Of a DNA stretch of 64,000 nt, positions 1 to 24,344 are shown one piece after another. The position numbers and the translations under genes are program-made. The notes beneath the pieces were generated by a model. It was given only the letters and a program-made list of their open reading frames with translations. It did not search any database and had not been told where the DNA came from. Numbering within the stretch: the first letter of the stretch is position 1; each line of letters opens with the position of its first letter. The stretch spans positions 1-64,000 of the forward strand of contig NOWV01000206.1 in the NCBI GenBank assembly GCA_003344405.1, read 5' to 3'. This DNA is from Trichoplax sp. H2. Its lineage: Eukaryota > Placozoa > Uniplacotomia > Trichoplacea.

Positions 1-1197
1 TGAAATTAATAGTTCTAATAGGGAATGCAAATCATCTGCTTACAGTTCGAATCATTGTGATTGTAATTTACTTATAGTAGACTGTAAATTATCATGGAAA
101 TGTTCCGTGATAGGACATATCGTAATCTGACTATTCTGTATTAGTCATTATATGTCTATGTTCATAAATACTGTTGTCTGCATTAAGGGAGCAGTAGCTA
201 AAATTAATATCTAATTCAGTAAATGATTCTAATGTTAATTGTATTAGCTATGACTCATGAACTATTGAGGAATAGTATATAAATGCAGTATATCGTGAAA
301 TAAAGAAGAATTGTCCAACTTAGTGTTTAACGTAAAATACGAGGCGTTTAAGTCTTTGTGTAGTCTGCTAGTAGAGCAAAAGTATTTGTGATAGTGCAGA
401 TATCGTTCCTTGATACGTGGTTCAAGGAATTGACTTATTGATCGTATATTGCGTTATCTTGTTGCAAAGCTGTTTTGTGACAAATTCGTTAAACTGAAAG
501 TACTTGTCAATGTGACTGTTTGACTGCTGCACTGTAACCCAGTCTCATTCCTAATAATAAACCTACTATAAATTTGTTACCCTGCTAATGCTGAATATTC
601 AAGAAAGATTGCCGATCTCAAATCATTTTTAAAATTTAGTACCATCAATGATAACTGATAGGTCTATTTTCAATAGGTCAGTAGTACTATATTAATCAGT
701 ATATAACGAAAGGAAAGGATTTAGGAAAAACTACTTACGATATACAAGATAATTATGGTTAATAAATACCGTAAATAGTTATTTTCGAGCATGCTATATT
801 GTATCAACAGGCTTTTTTGAACTCTATCATTGGACATGATAGCGTTATAATTCAGTGAAATAGAGTCTATTTCCTTTTAGAGGTCGATACCAGTGACTAC
901 TGTATTAGTCACAATACAACAGTTAAAACATAATTAGAAATTCGTCTATGATTTACCATTATGATTAGATGCATACGACATAATTATAAGAAGTAACTTT
1001 CGTATAAAACAAACATACACAATACAATAATGACTAGATGTGCCTAATACAATCAATAACAGAGATATAAAATCTACGTTTTAACCTTCAATGCGATCAG
1101 ACTAATTACATACTGTATATTATCCATAGAAAGTACAAAATTTTTAAACGTGTATTAATCCCTAGTAGATAAGGTGCGTCCTTTTATTAACATGTAA
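1..1197. other. Intergenic, downstream of CAD; no gene seen
   Basis: This AT-rich stretch lies 3' of the minus-strand CAD stop codon. I found no open frame joined to convincing splice sites and no recognisable protein on either strand. It presumably holds the CAD 3' untranslated region and the spacer to the next gene outside the window. Confidence 0.5.
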
Positions 1198-13739
<12,542 letters not shown>

Positions 13740-14008
13740 TCGCTCAATACCTTCTCGCCACTAGCCAACCGCTATCTAATCCGAAGTCAGTTTATTATTA
13801 TTATTATCCACTGATAACGATGCCGCTGAGTGAAGTCAATGGTCGTATGAATGGAATTGGATGAATTCAGTCTATTCGAGTCAGCTTTCAACGTTAAATG
13901 TTCTATCCCACGTTCCAATGGTAATTATCCCTTTTGCTCCTTCCTCCTAACCATCCAATGGATATAGTGATGCACAAGACCTTGTGTAACGGATAATTGC
14001 ACACTTTC

Positions 14009-14014
14009 CACGTG
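14009..14014. promoter_or_regulatory. CACGTG E-box upstream of CAD
   Basis: A CACGTG palindrome lies about 270 bases upstream of the CAD start codon. In mammals CAD is a well-known Myc target through a CACGTG E-box near its promoter. Function here is inferred from position only. A second CACGTG occurs at about 15317 inside a tandem repeat. Confidence 0.35.
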
Positions 14015-14155
14015 TGCTGGATTCAAAGTCGGGAACTTTTCAAGAGTCCACTTTTCAATCGTCCGTCTTCGCGCATTTTTCGAGAATAATAGCGATCTAT
14101 ATTAAGAAGTAGGAAACAGGCCCACCAGTCTGAGTCAATGCTCACCAGCTACGGA

Positions 14156-14380
14156 CGTATAGTACGTACGGTACGTTTGTATTGTACTGTACTGGACTGA
14201 ATCGGTATAAAAGGCTAAAGGCAATACAATAGGTACAGTAGTACAGTTCAGATAGTCATAAATTAGCCTACAGTATAACGCCTGACTAGACTACAGTACG
14301 ACTGAGCTACTGTACGAATAGAGCTGTTAATTGAAGTTCTCCATAATGGCGATGATGGTGTATACTGTACTGTACATACT
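14156..14380. repeat. (GTACW)n short clusters upstream of CAD
   Basis: Short runs of GTAC tetramers separated by single A or T bases (for example TTGTACTGTACTGG near 14180 and ATACTGTACTGTACAT near 14362) lie 420-640 bases upstream of the CAD start. They belong to the same family as the large arrays further right. Confidence 0.7.
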
Positions 14381-15305
14381 AAATTGGTCTAATTTAGTCG
14401 TGACATTACGTTTTCATATCATTTCAATCGTCGTCGATTTTTTATGAGACACCCTGTATATTACATATATATATACTGTATTTTGATACTGCCAATTAAT
14501 GAATGAATTCTGCTTTTCAGTAGGGATTGCTAGGGAATGATGAAGGATTATAACACATCCTTTTTGTTATGTAGTCAGTGGCATACTGTACGTATAGGTT
14601 AGAATCCCTTTTCTGAACAACGCTACAGTAAAAGATGCGATTGAAGTCGTGCTGTGTCCTATTTTGGTTCCTGATGACTGATCAGTGGTGACAGTACAAC
14701 AATATTTGATCATAACAAGGTTAAGTAGAATGACTCATTTGTGTACAGGATTCCTCCACACTTTAGCAAAGATGGCTTATGCCAACTTGAACACCATAGC
14801 AATTCACACTTTAAAATAAGTAACTTGATTATTAATTATTAATAATGCTATGAAGTCTCACCTATTCTAAACTTTGACTGACACAGCAATCATCATTATT
14901 CATTTTATGATTGTCCGTGCATTATATTCAGTTACTGTAGACCATTTTCTCGCCATCAACGTGTATGATACCGTTTCCTTTATACTCTCGACTTCGACCA
15001 ACACCAACGATGACTGATAGATAGAAGGTGATTGCGATTAGACTAACAGTGAATAAATAAATTTGAAAAAATTTTTATCACCAGCCGAGGTACAAACGAG
15101 TTCATTGTACCTTCTACAGTAACGGGAAGGCTTCTACTGTCCTGTACGATTAATAATATGTTAATGTACATATACAGTACAGTATATAGACGCGTACAGC
15201 GTTAGATCGCATTGATTGCTTTAATAACGACTATAACTGTAATATACTGTATAGCATTATGGAAATGAGTTGATTAAATCACGCTCAATGAGTAAATCAC
15301 AATCC

Positions 15306-15520
15306 AATGAGCCCAATTCCACGTGCCTTTCTGCTGATAGACTCTCTCTTCAAACTAATAGAATTTATCACGCTGGCAAATTTGGCACCCACCCTGTTAA
15401 CACTTAATAAAAAGAGGCCGATATTTCAAATGAGCCCAATTCCATGTGCCTTTTAACTGATTTACTCTATCTTCAAACTAATAGAATTTATCACACTGGC
15501 AAATTTGCCACCTTCCCTGT
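15306..15520. repeat. Tandem duplication, unit about 123 bases
   Basis: A block starting AATGAGCCCAATTCCA is repeated from about 15429 with the same following landmarks (CTTCAAACTAATAGAATTTATCAC and GGCAAATTTG). The copies differ by scattered substitutions. The spacer between them resembles one arm of the adjoining inverted repeat, so duplication and palindrome probably share an origin. Confidence 0.8.
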
Positions 15521-15586
15521 TTAAAATATCGACCGCCACAAGTGTTAATAGGGCATGTTTACACTTGTGACGGTCGATATTTTAAA
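15520..15586. repeat. Inverted repeat, arms about 25 bases, 17-base loop
   Basis: The left arm TTTAAAATATCGACCG-C-CACAAGTG (15520-15544) pairs with the right arm at 15562-15586 with one mismatch. The loop is 15545-15561. The arms could be the ends of a small palindromic element or form a cruciform. No coding content is present. Confidence 0.85.
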
Positions 15587-15663
15587 TGAGCTCTTGAAAT
15601 TCTCAAGGCTCGCACTTTCACATTTTCAATGCGTAATTGCAGTCGCTAGGCATGACGTGTATC

Positions 15664-16110
15664 ACCAATATACTGTACTGTATGTACTGTATGTATACAC
15701 TGGTGCTAGACTGCAAGTGGTGGTTGATCAAGTGTGATATTCTCTTTCAAAGGAATAACCGCTACTGCATGCAACCGTAACTCATTACTATCTAATTCAT
15801 TAATTTATTTAGATTTATTTATTTGCAATTAGAGTAAATTGATGCAGAGGCAATAAGCGACAGGAATTGCATATCTTACTTTCGTGGCTTGAACTACAGT
15901 AGGTAGATTACGTACACCGTCAGTATGGAGTGGGTATGGTGGTTTCAGCGTTTAATACTCGTACAGTATACACATTGTACAGTCAGTACTGCTCTACTGT
16001 ACTGCACAGTACTGTACAGTACTCGCACCATACTCGTACAGTACTGTACTAGACACTGTCCACCTGCCGATGGTTTGTACTGTAGCGTACAGTGGGTAAT
16101 ACTGTACTGT
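15664..16110. repeat. (GTACW)n arrays upstream of CCDC25
   Basis: Runs of GTAC joined by single A or T occur at about 15668-15692 and more densely at 15960-16110. The last run ends roughly 120 bases before the CCDC25 start codon. The pattern is its own reverse complement, so it has no strand. Confidence 0.8.
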
Positions 16111-16228
16111 AGTTCATGCTGTGTTATTAATCGACCATCGTTTCCAAGACGTGAAGGAAAACTTCCATCTAGTTCTACTATAGCTGTAGTTTGTAGTTGG
16201 TAATTAGAACATTGCAGAATCACACGTA

Positions 16229-19200
16229 ATGGTGTTCTACTATCTAAGCACAGGTGAGAGATATTGCATTGCGAGAGAGCGCACTTCAAATAAACGTTTA
16301 GCGCCATCTTCCATTATAATTATTAGAGCATCTCGTTGTCTTGCAGATTGATTGAAAGGACACCATGCAATTGACCTATAATTAGAATATTAAAACATAC
16401 ATTCCAATTGCTCTTAATGCCCTTACTATTACAGTACAAGCTCAACCAGGTGATCATAGTGACATACTGTACAGTAGATTAACAATGATATTTTACAACG
16501 TTAAAATATCCCTTTCTAGTAACATCATTGAAGTAGTGATTCCCATGGTAGAAGTAAGGTTTACAGTTTGCAAGAACTCTATTGATCATCAGGTTGATCG
16601 CTATTGGTTGATTCTGTGATAGTACCATACAGAAATTGAGCAACTTCAAAATGGACCCTTTTAATATTAGCAATGTTCTATGTACACTTAATAATACTGA
16701 CTATATTAGTAGAAAAATCGACGTGAAAATGATCCATTCGCACAGGAAGATGATCGTACTGTAGGCCCTGGATGCCGCATTAAAGTAAAAATTAATTTTG
16801 GAAGTACTGAAATTATAACTAAGATACCATAACTTTTCGTGTTATACACTCAACATCATCGATTAACAGTGCACGCCTTTAATCTGCTGTATTGAAAATT
16901 GTAATATTGAAAAGGAAATAGCTAATAATTATAGGCATATCTACTGTCACGAAAGATTGGAGTTTACACAATAATTTATCAATTATAATCGTTCGTTTTT
17001 AATAATGTACTAACTATATATTAATAACAACTGTGATGATTAGCAATAGATCCATCGTGTACCATTTACGTTGGAAGAGATAAATATGAAAGTAAGTTTG
17101 ATGCTCACCAATCCTCTGATTTTAATGAACTAAATGGTAGTCTAGCACACCCATGTCATAGAGCAATGATTTCTTTATGTTGTTCGTATACTGTACGTAA
17201 CCTTATTGAAAGAGTTCTGTATTACGGTGTATACTTATGAATTTTGAGCTTATAGCATGTATAGTAAACAGCTTATATATAATGATTAATACTGAAACTC
17301 TCATACGTGTTTTAGGCTTCTTTTACATCATTGTAATGTTGCTGTTTCTAACAAGAATGCAACATTGCTAGCGACCAGCTACAGTGTTTACAGTAGTTGT
17401 AACATCGCAACACGTCAGCAGCCTCATCTAGTACAGTTTATATCATTCAAAAAGTTATTCATAATATTTTATATGTTTACTGTATTAGCTCTTTTCTTCA
17501 AGCATAGCTTGAAAACCCTATCACACAATTGATATTGCAGCTAATTAGACTCGTTATCACAGTGTGCGATAATAACCTCCCTTACTATTATACGTTGCTT
17601 TTCAAACTATAGATGAAGAATTATTAAAGTATGCTTTTGCGGAAGATGTATGGTAGGGGTTTGGCTTAATTAATCTTTTAATTATCGCATAATATCTATT
17701 GACTTTTAATGCATGTAATTATGCAATAAAAAGTTTTACTAGGACTTAATTTGAATTATTGCATCTGGTGAAGTTATAGAATCGATTTCTGTATACGACT
17801 CTGATTAGGTTTCACGTGGATAAATTGTCTTCTGCACATGTATACTTGAGGATGCCTAAAGTAAGTACAACACATTTCTGCTAGAGTATAATAAAGTAAA
17901 TGATTTTTACTATATTAGAAGACATATGTAGATAGATAAGATCTTACTAAGCGATTGCATGTATCAAAACCCCAATTTTAACTTATCCGTTCTTTATTAT
18001 TAAATACTTGTATATTAGGAGAAAATTTAAACCAATACACTAGAGATTTTTGTATTGTTGTAGTCAATACTTTATTTATTTAATGCTGCCAGAATATTTT
18101 ATAACCCAAAGACAATCCTATTCGTTCTACAGTTAGTTTTTTATTCACTACGCTCATGCAGCTGTATTATACTACGCCACATAACGCCAATTTATCTATA
18201 CACACCACTGCTGTACTTTGTAACATTTACTGAAATATAGTAAATTACCAACTCTAAGTAGCTCACTTGGTCAATGACTTAATGTAGGACATGTCAATCG
18301 ATTCAATTCCAACCGCTTTGTTACATGACTGTGCACAGTTGGTCAAAGCAAACAGTATACAAGGTAATATTGGCAAGGTTACGTTTGCGCTACGATCTTA
18401 CAATTTACTGCAAATCCAGAGATCTTCAAACAAGATATGTTTATGCGTTTTAATGTTGGCTTTTGTAGGTTGCAAACTAAACAATGTCAAAGTGGTTTAC
18501 ACACCAGCAAGTAACATTAAAAAAACCGCCGATATGGAAGTTGGCCAAGTCGGGTTCCATAAAAGTAAAGAGGTATGGGTCTTTATCTGAAGGGTTAATC
18601 ATCGCTGTTACTGTTTGATTACTTGATACAGTATCCATAATTTATAAATGTAAATAAGGAAAAAACCATACTAATGAGATACGCGTATATATGTATTATA
18701 ATCATACACTGACACTTGAAAGATAAAATAACTTGTCTTTACGCATAAACTGCTTTCACAAGGCTCTCACAGTCTTGATTGATTACCCAGGTTCGACTAA
18801 CTACCGTGGATAAAAAAGATAATGCAATTATAAATAGATTAAATAAAACAAAATTGGAAAAATACCCTGATTTAGCCGGCGAACTTCTACAGCGAGAGAA
18901 GGAGGAACGTGAGGAAAGGAAGCAATTACTAAAGGAGCAGGTTTGTGACTTTTAATGACATTTTCGTGTGTGTTCATGTGGCAAATATGCTATACTATGA
19001 TTTCATAATAAAAATTAACGAATTTCGCTCTAGAGCAAAATACAAAAAGAAGAAATACTAAAGAGACAGCAGGAACAAGAAATAAGGTAATTGTCCTTGC
19101 TTGTCGTTCAATTGAATGTACAGCTTGAAAATGGTCGGCATGCCTTACCTCTATGATTTTATGTGCCAGAGTATTCTAATCGTATGTCAGGCCCTATCTA

Positions 19201-19481
19201 ATCAATGTTGTACTCTGCCGTCTTTGCATAAGTCTGTATTTATTTAGCTGATTCCGATATAATATTTCAATCGCTTAGATCGTATAGTAGCTTGATGAAA
19301 ACGGAAAATATGACAACTAATGCCGTAAGTTGAAATAAACTATACGTAAATTATATCATCGATAGCCAATATTCTAATATAGCATGTGTATTGCGCTACT
19401 AAGTTATCGGATCCGCCTTCGCTAAGCAATTTCATTCAAATTATATTTCAGGAGGCAGAAGATGACGACGATTTTATGTAA
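16229..19481 (+). CDS. CCDC25: CCDC25-like NFACT-R domain protein
   Basis: The spliced protein is about 208 residues, the same as the human protein. It starts MVFYYLST at 16229; this first exon is only 25 bases (to 16253) and ends G|GTGAG. The next exon (17050-17091) encodes [13 protein letters not shown], and further exons give [49 protein letters not shown] (18286 on) and [20 protein letters not shown]. The second half is a charged coiled coil rich in Glu, Lys and Gln, ending EAEDDDDFM and TAA at 19479-19481. All phases agree. The family carries the NFACT-R (DUF814) fold shared with NEMF/Rqc2; the human protein is also reported as a membrane sensor of extracellular DNA. The role here is inferred. 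It is divergent from CAD and convergent with MRGBP. Confidence 0.95.
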
Positions 19482-20712
19482 TCGAGATATCACCTATCTC
19501 CATATTTAACTCTACGCTAAAACAATTTGAAAGAGCTGACGAGAAATAGTAGTGAATTTACGTAATTACTAACGTTGCGGAGGTCAGATACCGTCCTGCA
19601 GTGTCTTAACCGGACAAAGAAAACATACTTGATAAAATAATTTTAATATCGATCCATTTATTACTGGAAGCAGCAAAATTTCGACTCAATACAAAGATTA
19701 CGTAAATAGTACTACTGTAAGTTTAATTTAATCATAACATAAAAATGTACATGTCCACACGTATTCATAGCATAATCGTAATACTGGAAGTCATAAAAGG
19801 GCAAAGTGTAATTTTAATACATAAAATAAAGCTTGAAAGACAAAAATTGATCCGAATAAAGTTCATACATTAATTTGTACAAAACATTGTTATAGTTATA
19901 GTTTCACATTGACCCAATCTTATTAGTTGGATTTCACGTACAAACGATATACGGTGCAAGTTATGATATACGTAATAATTTAACAATGTTTTACTTACAG
20001 TTAGTATATAAATTAATTTTAGTGATTACGAGGAAGCACAACAACTTTAGTTGCAACGTTTCTAAAACATTGCTACTTGGATGACATGTCCTATACAGTA
20101 CTTGTAAACTTTTAGTTTCTACAATTCAAATGGAGTTTAATATATATGAAACGTAAGCTAACTTTGTCAGTATCTTTCAATGAGTACAATAGTTGTACGG
20201 TACATCAGACAGCCTTTCTTTTGCAGGCCCTAAATGATAAGCGCGTCGCTAGTTGGATACGATCCATTCCTTTAATTCGTGAACGAGTTTTGTGATTGCT
20301 TATCACTCTGCATGCAATGAACATTAGTACTTTAAAATATGGACAACAAATGATAATTTCAACTTCAAAGGCAATGAAACCAGATCATTTAAAAGGCTAC
20401 AAAGGGGGCCTTTTACTGCATGACTAAAAGCACTTGTGCCACTAAATGGAAGTGGAAGTAAATACCATCAACTAAAAGCAGCCCTACCAAGCCTAAGTCT
20501 ACATTAATCTACAGTATGATATGCTTATGTACAAATGGGTGCTATCAAACACTTAAAAATGCATACTTCTACTGTACTGTACCCAGGGTTTTAATGACTA
20601 CGATAAAAAGTATCAAAGGTACTATTTATACAAAATGTCTCGAAGCGTAGGATCAATAAACCGCCACAGACATATATTAGTTAAACGGGGCCATAGACAT
20701 CAACAGTCTTAA
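19482..20712. other. Convergent spacer between CCDC25 and MRGBP
   Basis: This should hold both 3' untranslated regions. AATAAA motifs occur on the plus strand near 19824 and 19853 and could be CCDC25 polyadenylation signals. I saw no coding exon; one very short pentamer run lies near 20572-20585. Confidence 0.5.
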
Positions 20713-22577
20713 TCACCGCTTCCTTTTAATCCCTGGTGACGAGGGTTGAGGAGTAGAAGCCTTAGCTCTCTTTCGTGCAGGTGAACTATCTATAAAGAAA
20801 TAAGACAACGTTTACTGCTCATCTAATATGTGTTAAGCTGTGACATATATTTTTCTAAAGAAATGAAACGAACTTTTTCTACTTAAGCCTATTGTTGTAT
20901 AGGAAATTACTTTCTAGCTAATATGAGTGGGCAGACAATGATAATAAGCTTATACACTTACCGTCATCGACAATAGGAAGAGCACTCTCTGAGATGTAAT
21001 CTTCCGGGAGTGAAAAGTCAACTTCTTCAGTTGGCATGGAATAAATCTCCATTTCATCCTAAACAATTGCATATCAAAAGTACTTATAATAAAGTCTATA
21101 TACACTCTGCTCTATAAGAGCCATACTTAGTATAACGAAAACGTTCTACGGAGTACAGATATCGTAATAGTCATGGTAATTTTATGCTAATGACGTTGCT
21201 ACCGCAGGAGATATTATTACAAGTACATTGCTACTCGATATTAATTAAAGTATAATGTTAAGTAATAAGACCAAAGCTCTAGCAATATTTACAGTTGTAA
21301 GCTTGTTACTACTTATAAGATCGATAGTAATTATCCTTGTCAATAAATGTTCCACTTTTCAATATCTTGCAAACGATCACGATTTCTATGCAGTACCAAA
21401 CGGAAAATAATTGTATCATAAGTTCATACTTACCAATGCTGCAAGATCATACAGAGTATTCAAATGATCCCATACAGACTTCACAGATAAGTTTTCTCCT
21501 GTTAATTCTTGAAGGCGTTGATGAATAAAAGCCATTTGAAAATGTTTATGAACTCCTACAAAGTGGTATTATTTATTTACAGTTTAGTAATGTAGCTCCT
21601 TGGATTAATTGTAATGCAGGTCTGCCCAGACATAACCAGATATTGAAAATAATAATAATAATATAATAGCACCATTTAGAAGATTTTAAGAATGAAGTCC
21701 TGCTCGCAATCATTTGTAAACAAGGCCATACTGCCCATGTAGCAGTACACAATCAGTGTAATCTATGGTGGAATTTTCACCGAATAGTAAGTCTTACAAA
21801 TACCGTTAGAAGATAGAATTTAAAGTAAAAGCCTTCACTTGGGTCAGACACTTGCACATTAAGTTTTGTATTTTGAAGGCACCTTTTACACTATACGCGG
21901 GCTGTATCATGAATATAATTTACTATAGATTCATTCTAAATTGAGATGTGTTGAACATACAGTCTGATGCAGACTACATCGAAGTATATCACGTACTTGC
22001 CATAAATTAAGACTAGAAAGAGGTCAAAGTTAACGATGACGATAATACTGTAAGGACTCTGCAGTGCTCTTATTTAGAGCTCGAGGAAATTATGTCTTAG
22101 ATTTAAGATTTTATTGTACTGTACTGTACTAATGGCAATGTCTATTGAAGGTATAGCAACTCATGGGGGTGGAAATACTGCACACAAGCCCAAGTCCTAG
22201 AGAAAGTGACTGCATACTATCTATGATCATTTGAATATCGACACTAAATTATGGTTAACAGCAGCATTCCGGCGAGCCTTGGAACAGTGAAGTGCATTAG
22301 ACAGTAATGGAAACGTTCAGGGAAACATTCATCAATTTACTGTCCCGTACAGTATCCTCAGCGTGTTGTACAGTACAATAACTGTACATGCCAATTTCGG
22401 AAGTTCAAAGGCCTTGCCTTTTTTTTAACTTGTTAATATACGATAATGCCATTGCATTAGCTTTCGAATGTTGGAAATTCGAGCTCTAAAAACTCGCTTA
22501 CCTACTGGCTTGTGTCCTTTCATTGCTCTAAAGAGTTTAACTTCCATATCTGCTGTCCACGTTGCCTCGGTGGCCAT
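20713..22577 (-). CDS. MRGBP: MRGBP/Eaf7-like subunit of the NuA4/TIP60 acetyltransferase complex
   Basis: Four exons (22577-22502, 21555-21434, 21058-20962, 20789-20713) splice in phase to 123 residues. The chain starts MATEATWTADMEVKLFRAMK, then GHKPVGVHKHFQM, then VKSVWDHLNTLYDLAAL and PEDYI. This is the conserved Eaf7/MRGBP core that links MRG-domain proteins to the NuA4/TIP60 complex in the nucleus. The C-terminus is a short basic tail ending GIKRKR, like the basic end of the human protein. It is clearly shorter than human MRGBP (about 204 residues), lacking the long N-terminal leader and most of the acidic middle. Its 5' end faces the large pentamer array. Confidence 0.92.
22110..22395. 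repeat. Short (GTACW)n runs in MRGBP intron 1
   Basis: Runs such as TTGTACTGTACTGTACTAA near 22114-22132 and CGTACAGTA to GTACAGTACAATAACTGTAC near 22345-22390 lie in the first intron of MRGBP, within 200-470 bases of its start codon. Confidence 0.6.
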
Positions 22578-22623
22578 GGTTGAACCAGCCAGCAATCACC
22601 GAGCAAATTTGTGCGTTGAGCCT

Positions 22624-23427
22624 ACAACTTGTCAAGAGAGAATTTCTCTCCGACTGTCCAAGTCGCTGAGCAAACTATACGTGAACGGTACATGAATGTA
22701 CTGTAATACGAGAAAACTTTCTTTGCTGAATTTGCTAGAGTTACAGTACTGTGTTATGCTGTACATTGTACTGTACACTGTACTGTACAGTCGGAAGAGT
22801 TGGCATTTAGTTGTACTGTACTGTACGTATGGTACAGACGTACAGACTACAGATTTTGCAGCACAATTGTACAGTACTGTAATGTACGAGTTACAGTACA
22901 GTACAGTACAAATACAGTACAGTACAGTACAGTACAGTGTACAGTACTGTACAGTACTGTACAGTACAGTACTGTACTGTACTGTACAAGTCCCTGGTTA
23001 CAGTACAGTACTGTACTGTACTAGTGTACTGTACGAGTGTACGTATGGTACAGACGTACAGACTACAGATTTTGCAGTACAGTACATTGTACAGTGTACA
23101 CTGTATACTGTACAGTTGTACTGTACGAGTTAAAAATATTAACAGTCGGTAAAGCGCGGTACAGTATACTGTACAGTACTGTACTTTACACTGTACATAG
23201 TGTACATGCAGGATACTAGCAACAGAATTTATATAGAATTGTACCTACTGTCTGCGTACAGTGTACAAATAATCTAAAACAAGGAATATTGTACTGTAAT
23301 TGTACTGTACAGTACGGCCGTATGGACAACGCGGTGTTGCCACAATTTCATTCTTGCTCCATCTTGTTTTGGAAAGGAAAAGAGTAGAGCTACGTTTTGT
23401 TCAATAAAATGGTTCGTATCGTATTCT
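22624..23427. repeat. Duplicated block, copy A (ends at the N gap)
   Basis: This block runs from ACAACTTGTCAAGAGAG to GTTCGTATCGTATTCT, directly before the N run. The same landmarks occur in the same order in 23448-24171. Copy A is longer, mainly because its pentamer array has more units. The block lies just upstream of the MRGBP start codon (22577). Confidence 0.92.
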
Positions 23428-24062
23428 NNNNNNNNNNNNNNNNNNNNACAACTTGTCAAGAGAGAATTTCTCTCCGACTGTCCAAGTCGCTGAGCAAACT
23501 ATACGTGAACGGTACATGAATGTACTGTAATACGAGAAAACTTTCTTTGCTGAATTTGCTAGAGTTACAGTACTGTGTTATGCTGTACATTGTACTGTAC
23601 ACTGTACAGTGTACAGTCGGAAGAGTTGGCATTTAGTTGTACTGTACTGTACGTATGGTACAGACGTACAGACTACAGATTTTGCAGCACAGTTGTACAG
23701 TACAGTACAGTGTACAGTACAGCAGAAGTCCCTGGTTACAGTACAGTACTGTACTGTACTGTACGTATGGTACAGACGTACAGACTACAGATTTTGCAGT
23801 ACAGTACATTGTACAGTGTACACTGTACTGTACACTGTACTGTACACTGTACAGTTGTACTGTACGAGTTAAAAATATTAACAGTCGGTAAAGCGTGGTA
23901 CAGTATACTGTACAGTACTGTACTTTACACTGTACATAGTGTACTGTACATGCAGGATACTAGCAACAGAATTTATATAGAATTGTACCTACTGTCTGCG
24001 TACAGTGTACAAATAATCTAATACAAGGAATATTGTACTGTAACTGTACTGTACAGTACGGC
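22690..24062. repeat. Largest (GTACW)n array, present in both duplicated copies
   Basis: Between the MRGBP start and the small membrane gene, long stretches consist almost purely of GTAC separated by single A or T (densest at 22890-23000). They alternate with a conserved non-repeat phrase, TACGTATGGTACAGACGTAC, seen four times. The open frames over this stretch are translations of the repeat, rich in Tyr, Cys, Thr and Val, and not proteins. Confidence 0.92.
23428..23447. other. Assembly gap of 20 N
   Basis: Twenty ambiguous bases lie exactly at the junction of the two duplicated blocks. A fixed-size gap at this point suggests two contig ends that overlap but were not merged. Confidence 0.95.
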
Positions 24063-24171
24063 CGTATGGACAACGCGGTGTTGCCACAATTTCATTCTTG
24101 CTCCATCTTGTTTTGGAAAGGAAAAGAGTAGAGCTACGTTTTGTTCAATAAAATGGTTCGTATCGTATTCT
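23448..24171. repeat. Duplicated block, copy B (starts at the N gap)
   Basis: This block begins with ACAACTTGTCAAGAGAG right after the N run and ends at the GTATTCT that closes copy A, then continues into unique sequence. It differs from copy A by deletion of several pentamer units and a few substitutions, as expected for allelic or unresolved repeat copies. Confidence 0.92.
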
Positions 24172-24344
24172 TAATGTAGGATGGATCAATTTAGGGATAG
24201 CTATAAGCACAGTATACGTATAGCATTAAATCCATTCTCAATGCTAGACCGTGAAATATTGTATCATCATCAAATCAAATAATCTTTTTTGAACATATTC
24301 TCAGAAACTGCTAAAACGCGTATTTCAATTAATTTAAATTATAG

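Larger units (their letters stand above)
13740..16228. other. Divergent spacer between CAD and CCDC25
   Basis: No coding exon was found. The stretch should hold both promoters. It contains a CACGTG element, several (GTACW)n clusters, a 123-base tandem duplication and a long inverted repeat, listed separately. Two plus- and minus-strand open frames at 15925-16307 lie over the pentamer array and are not credible proteins. Confidence 0.6.

Noticed and set aside
15925-16307. Opposing open frames upstream of CCDC25
   Set aside because: Both run through the pentamer array, and the minus-strand one overlaps the true CCDC25 first exon.
22696-24021. Several overlapping open frames of 70-150 codons
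   Set aside because: They are translations of the (GTACW)n array in all frames, rich in Tyr, Cys, Thr and Val, without splice logic or homology.
14156-24062. CRISPR or bacterial repeat array
   Set aside because: The repeats are 5-base units without spacers, in clearly eukaryotic intron-bearing DNA.
22624-24171. A genuine recent tandem duplication
   Set aside because: The copies meet exactly at a 20-N gap, so an unmerged contig overlap is the simpler explanation; kept as a finding about the assembly.
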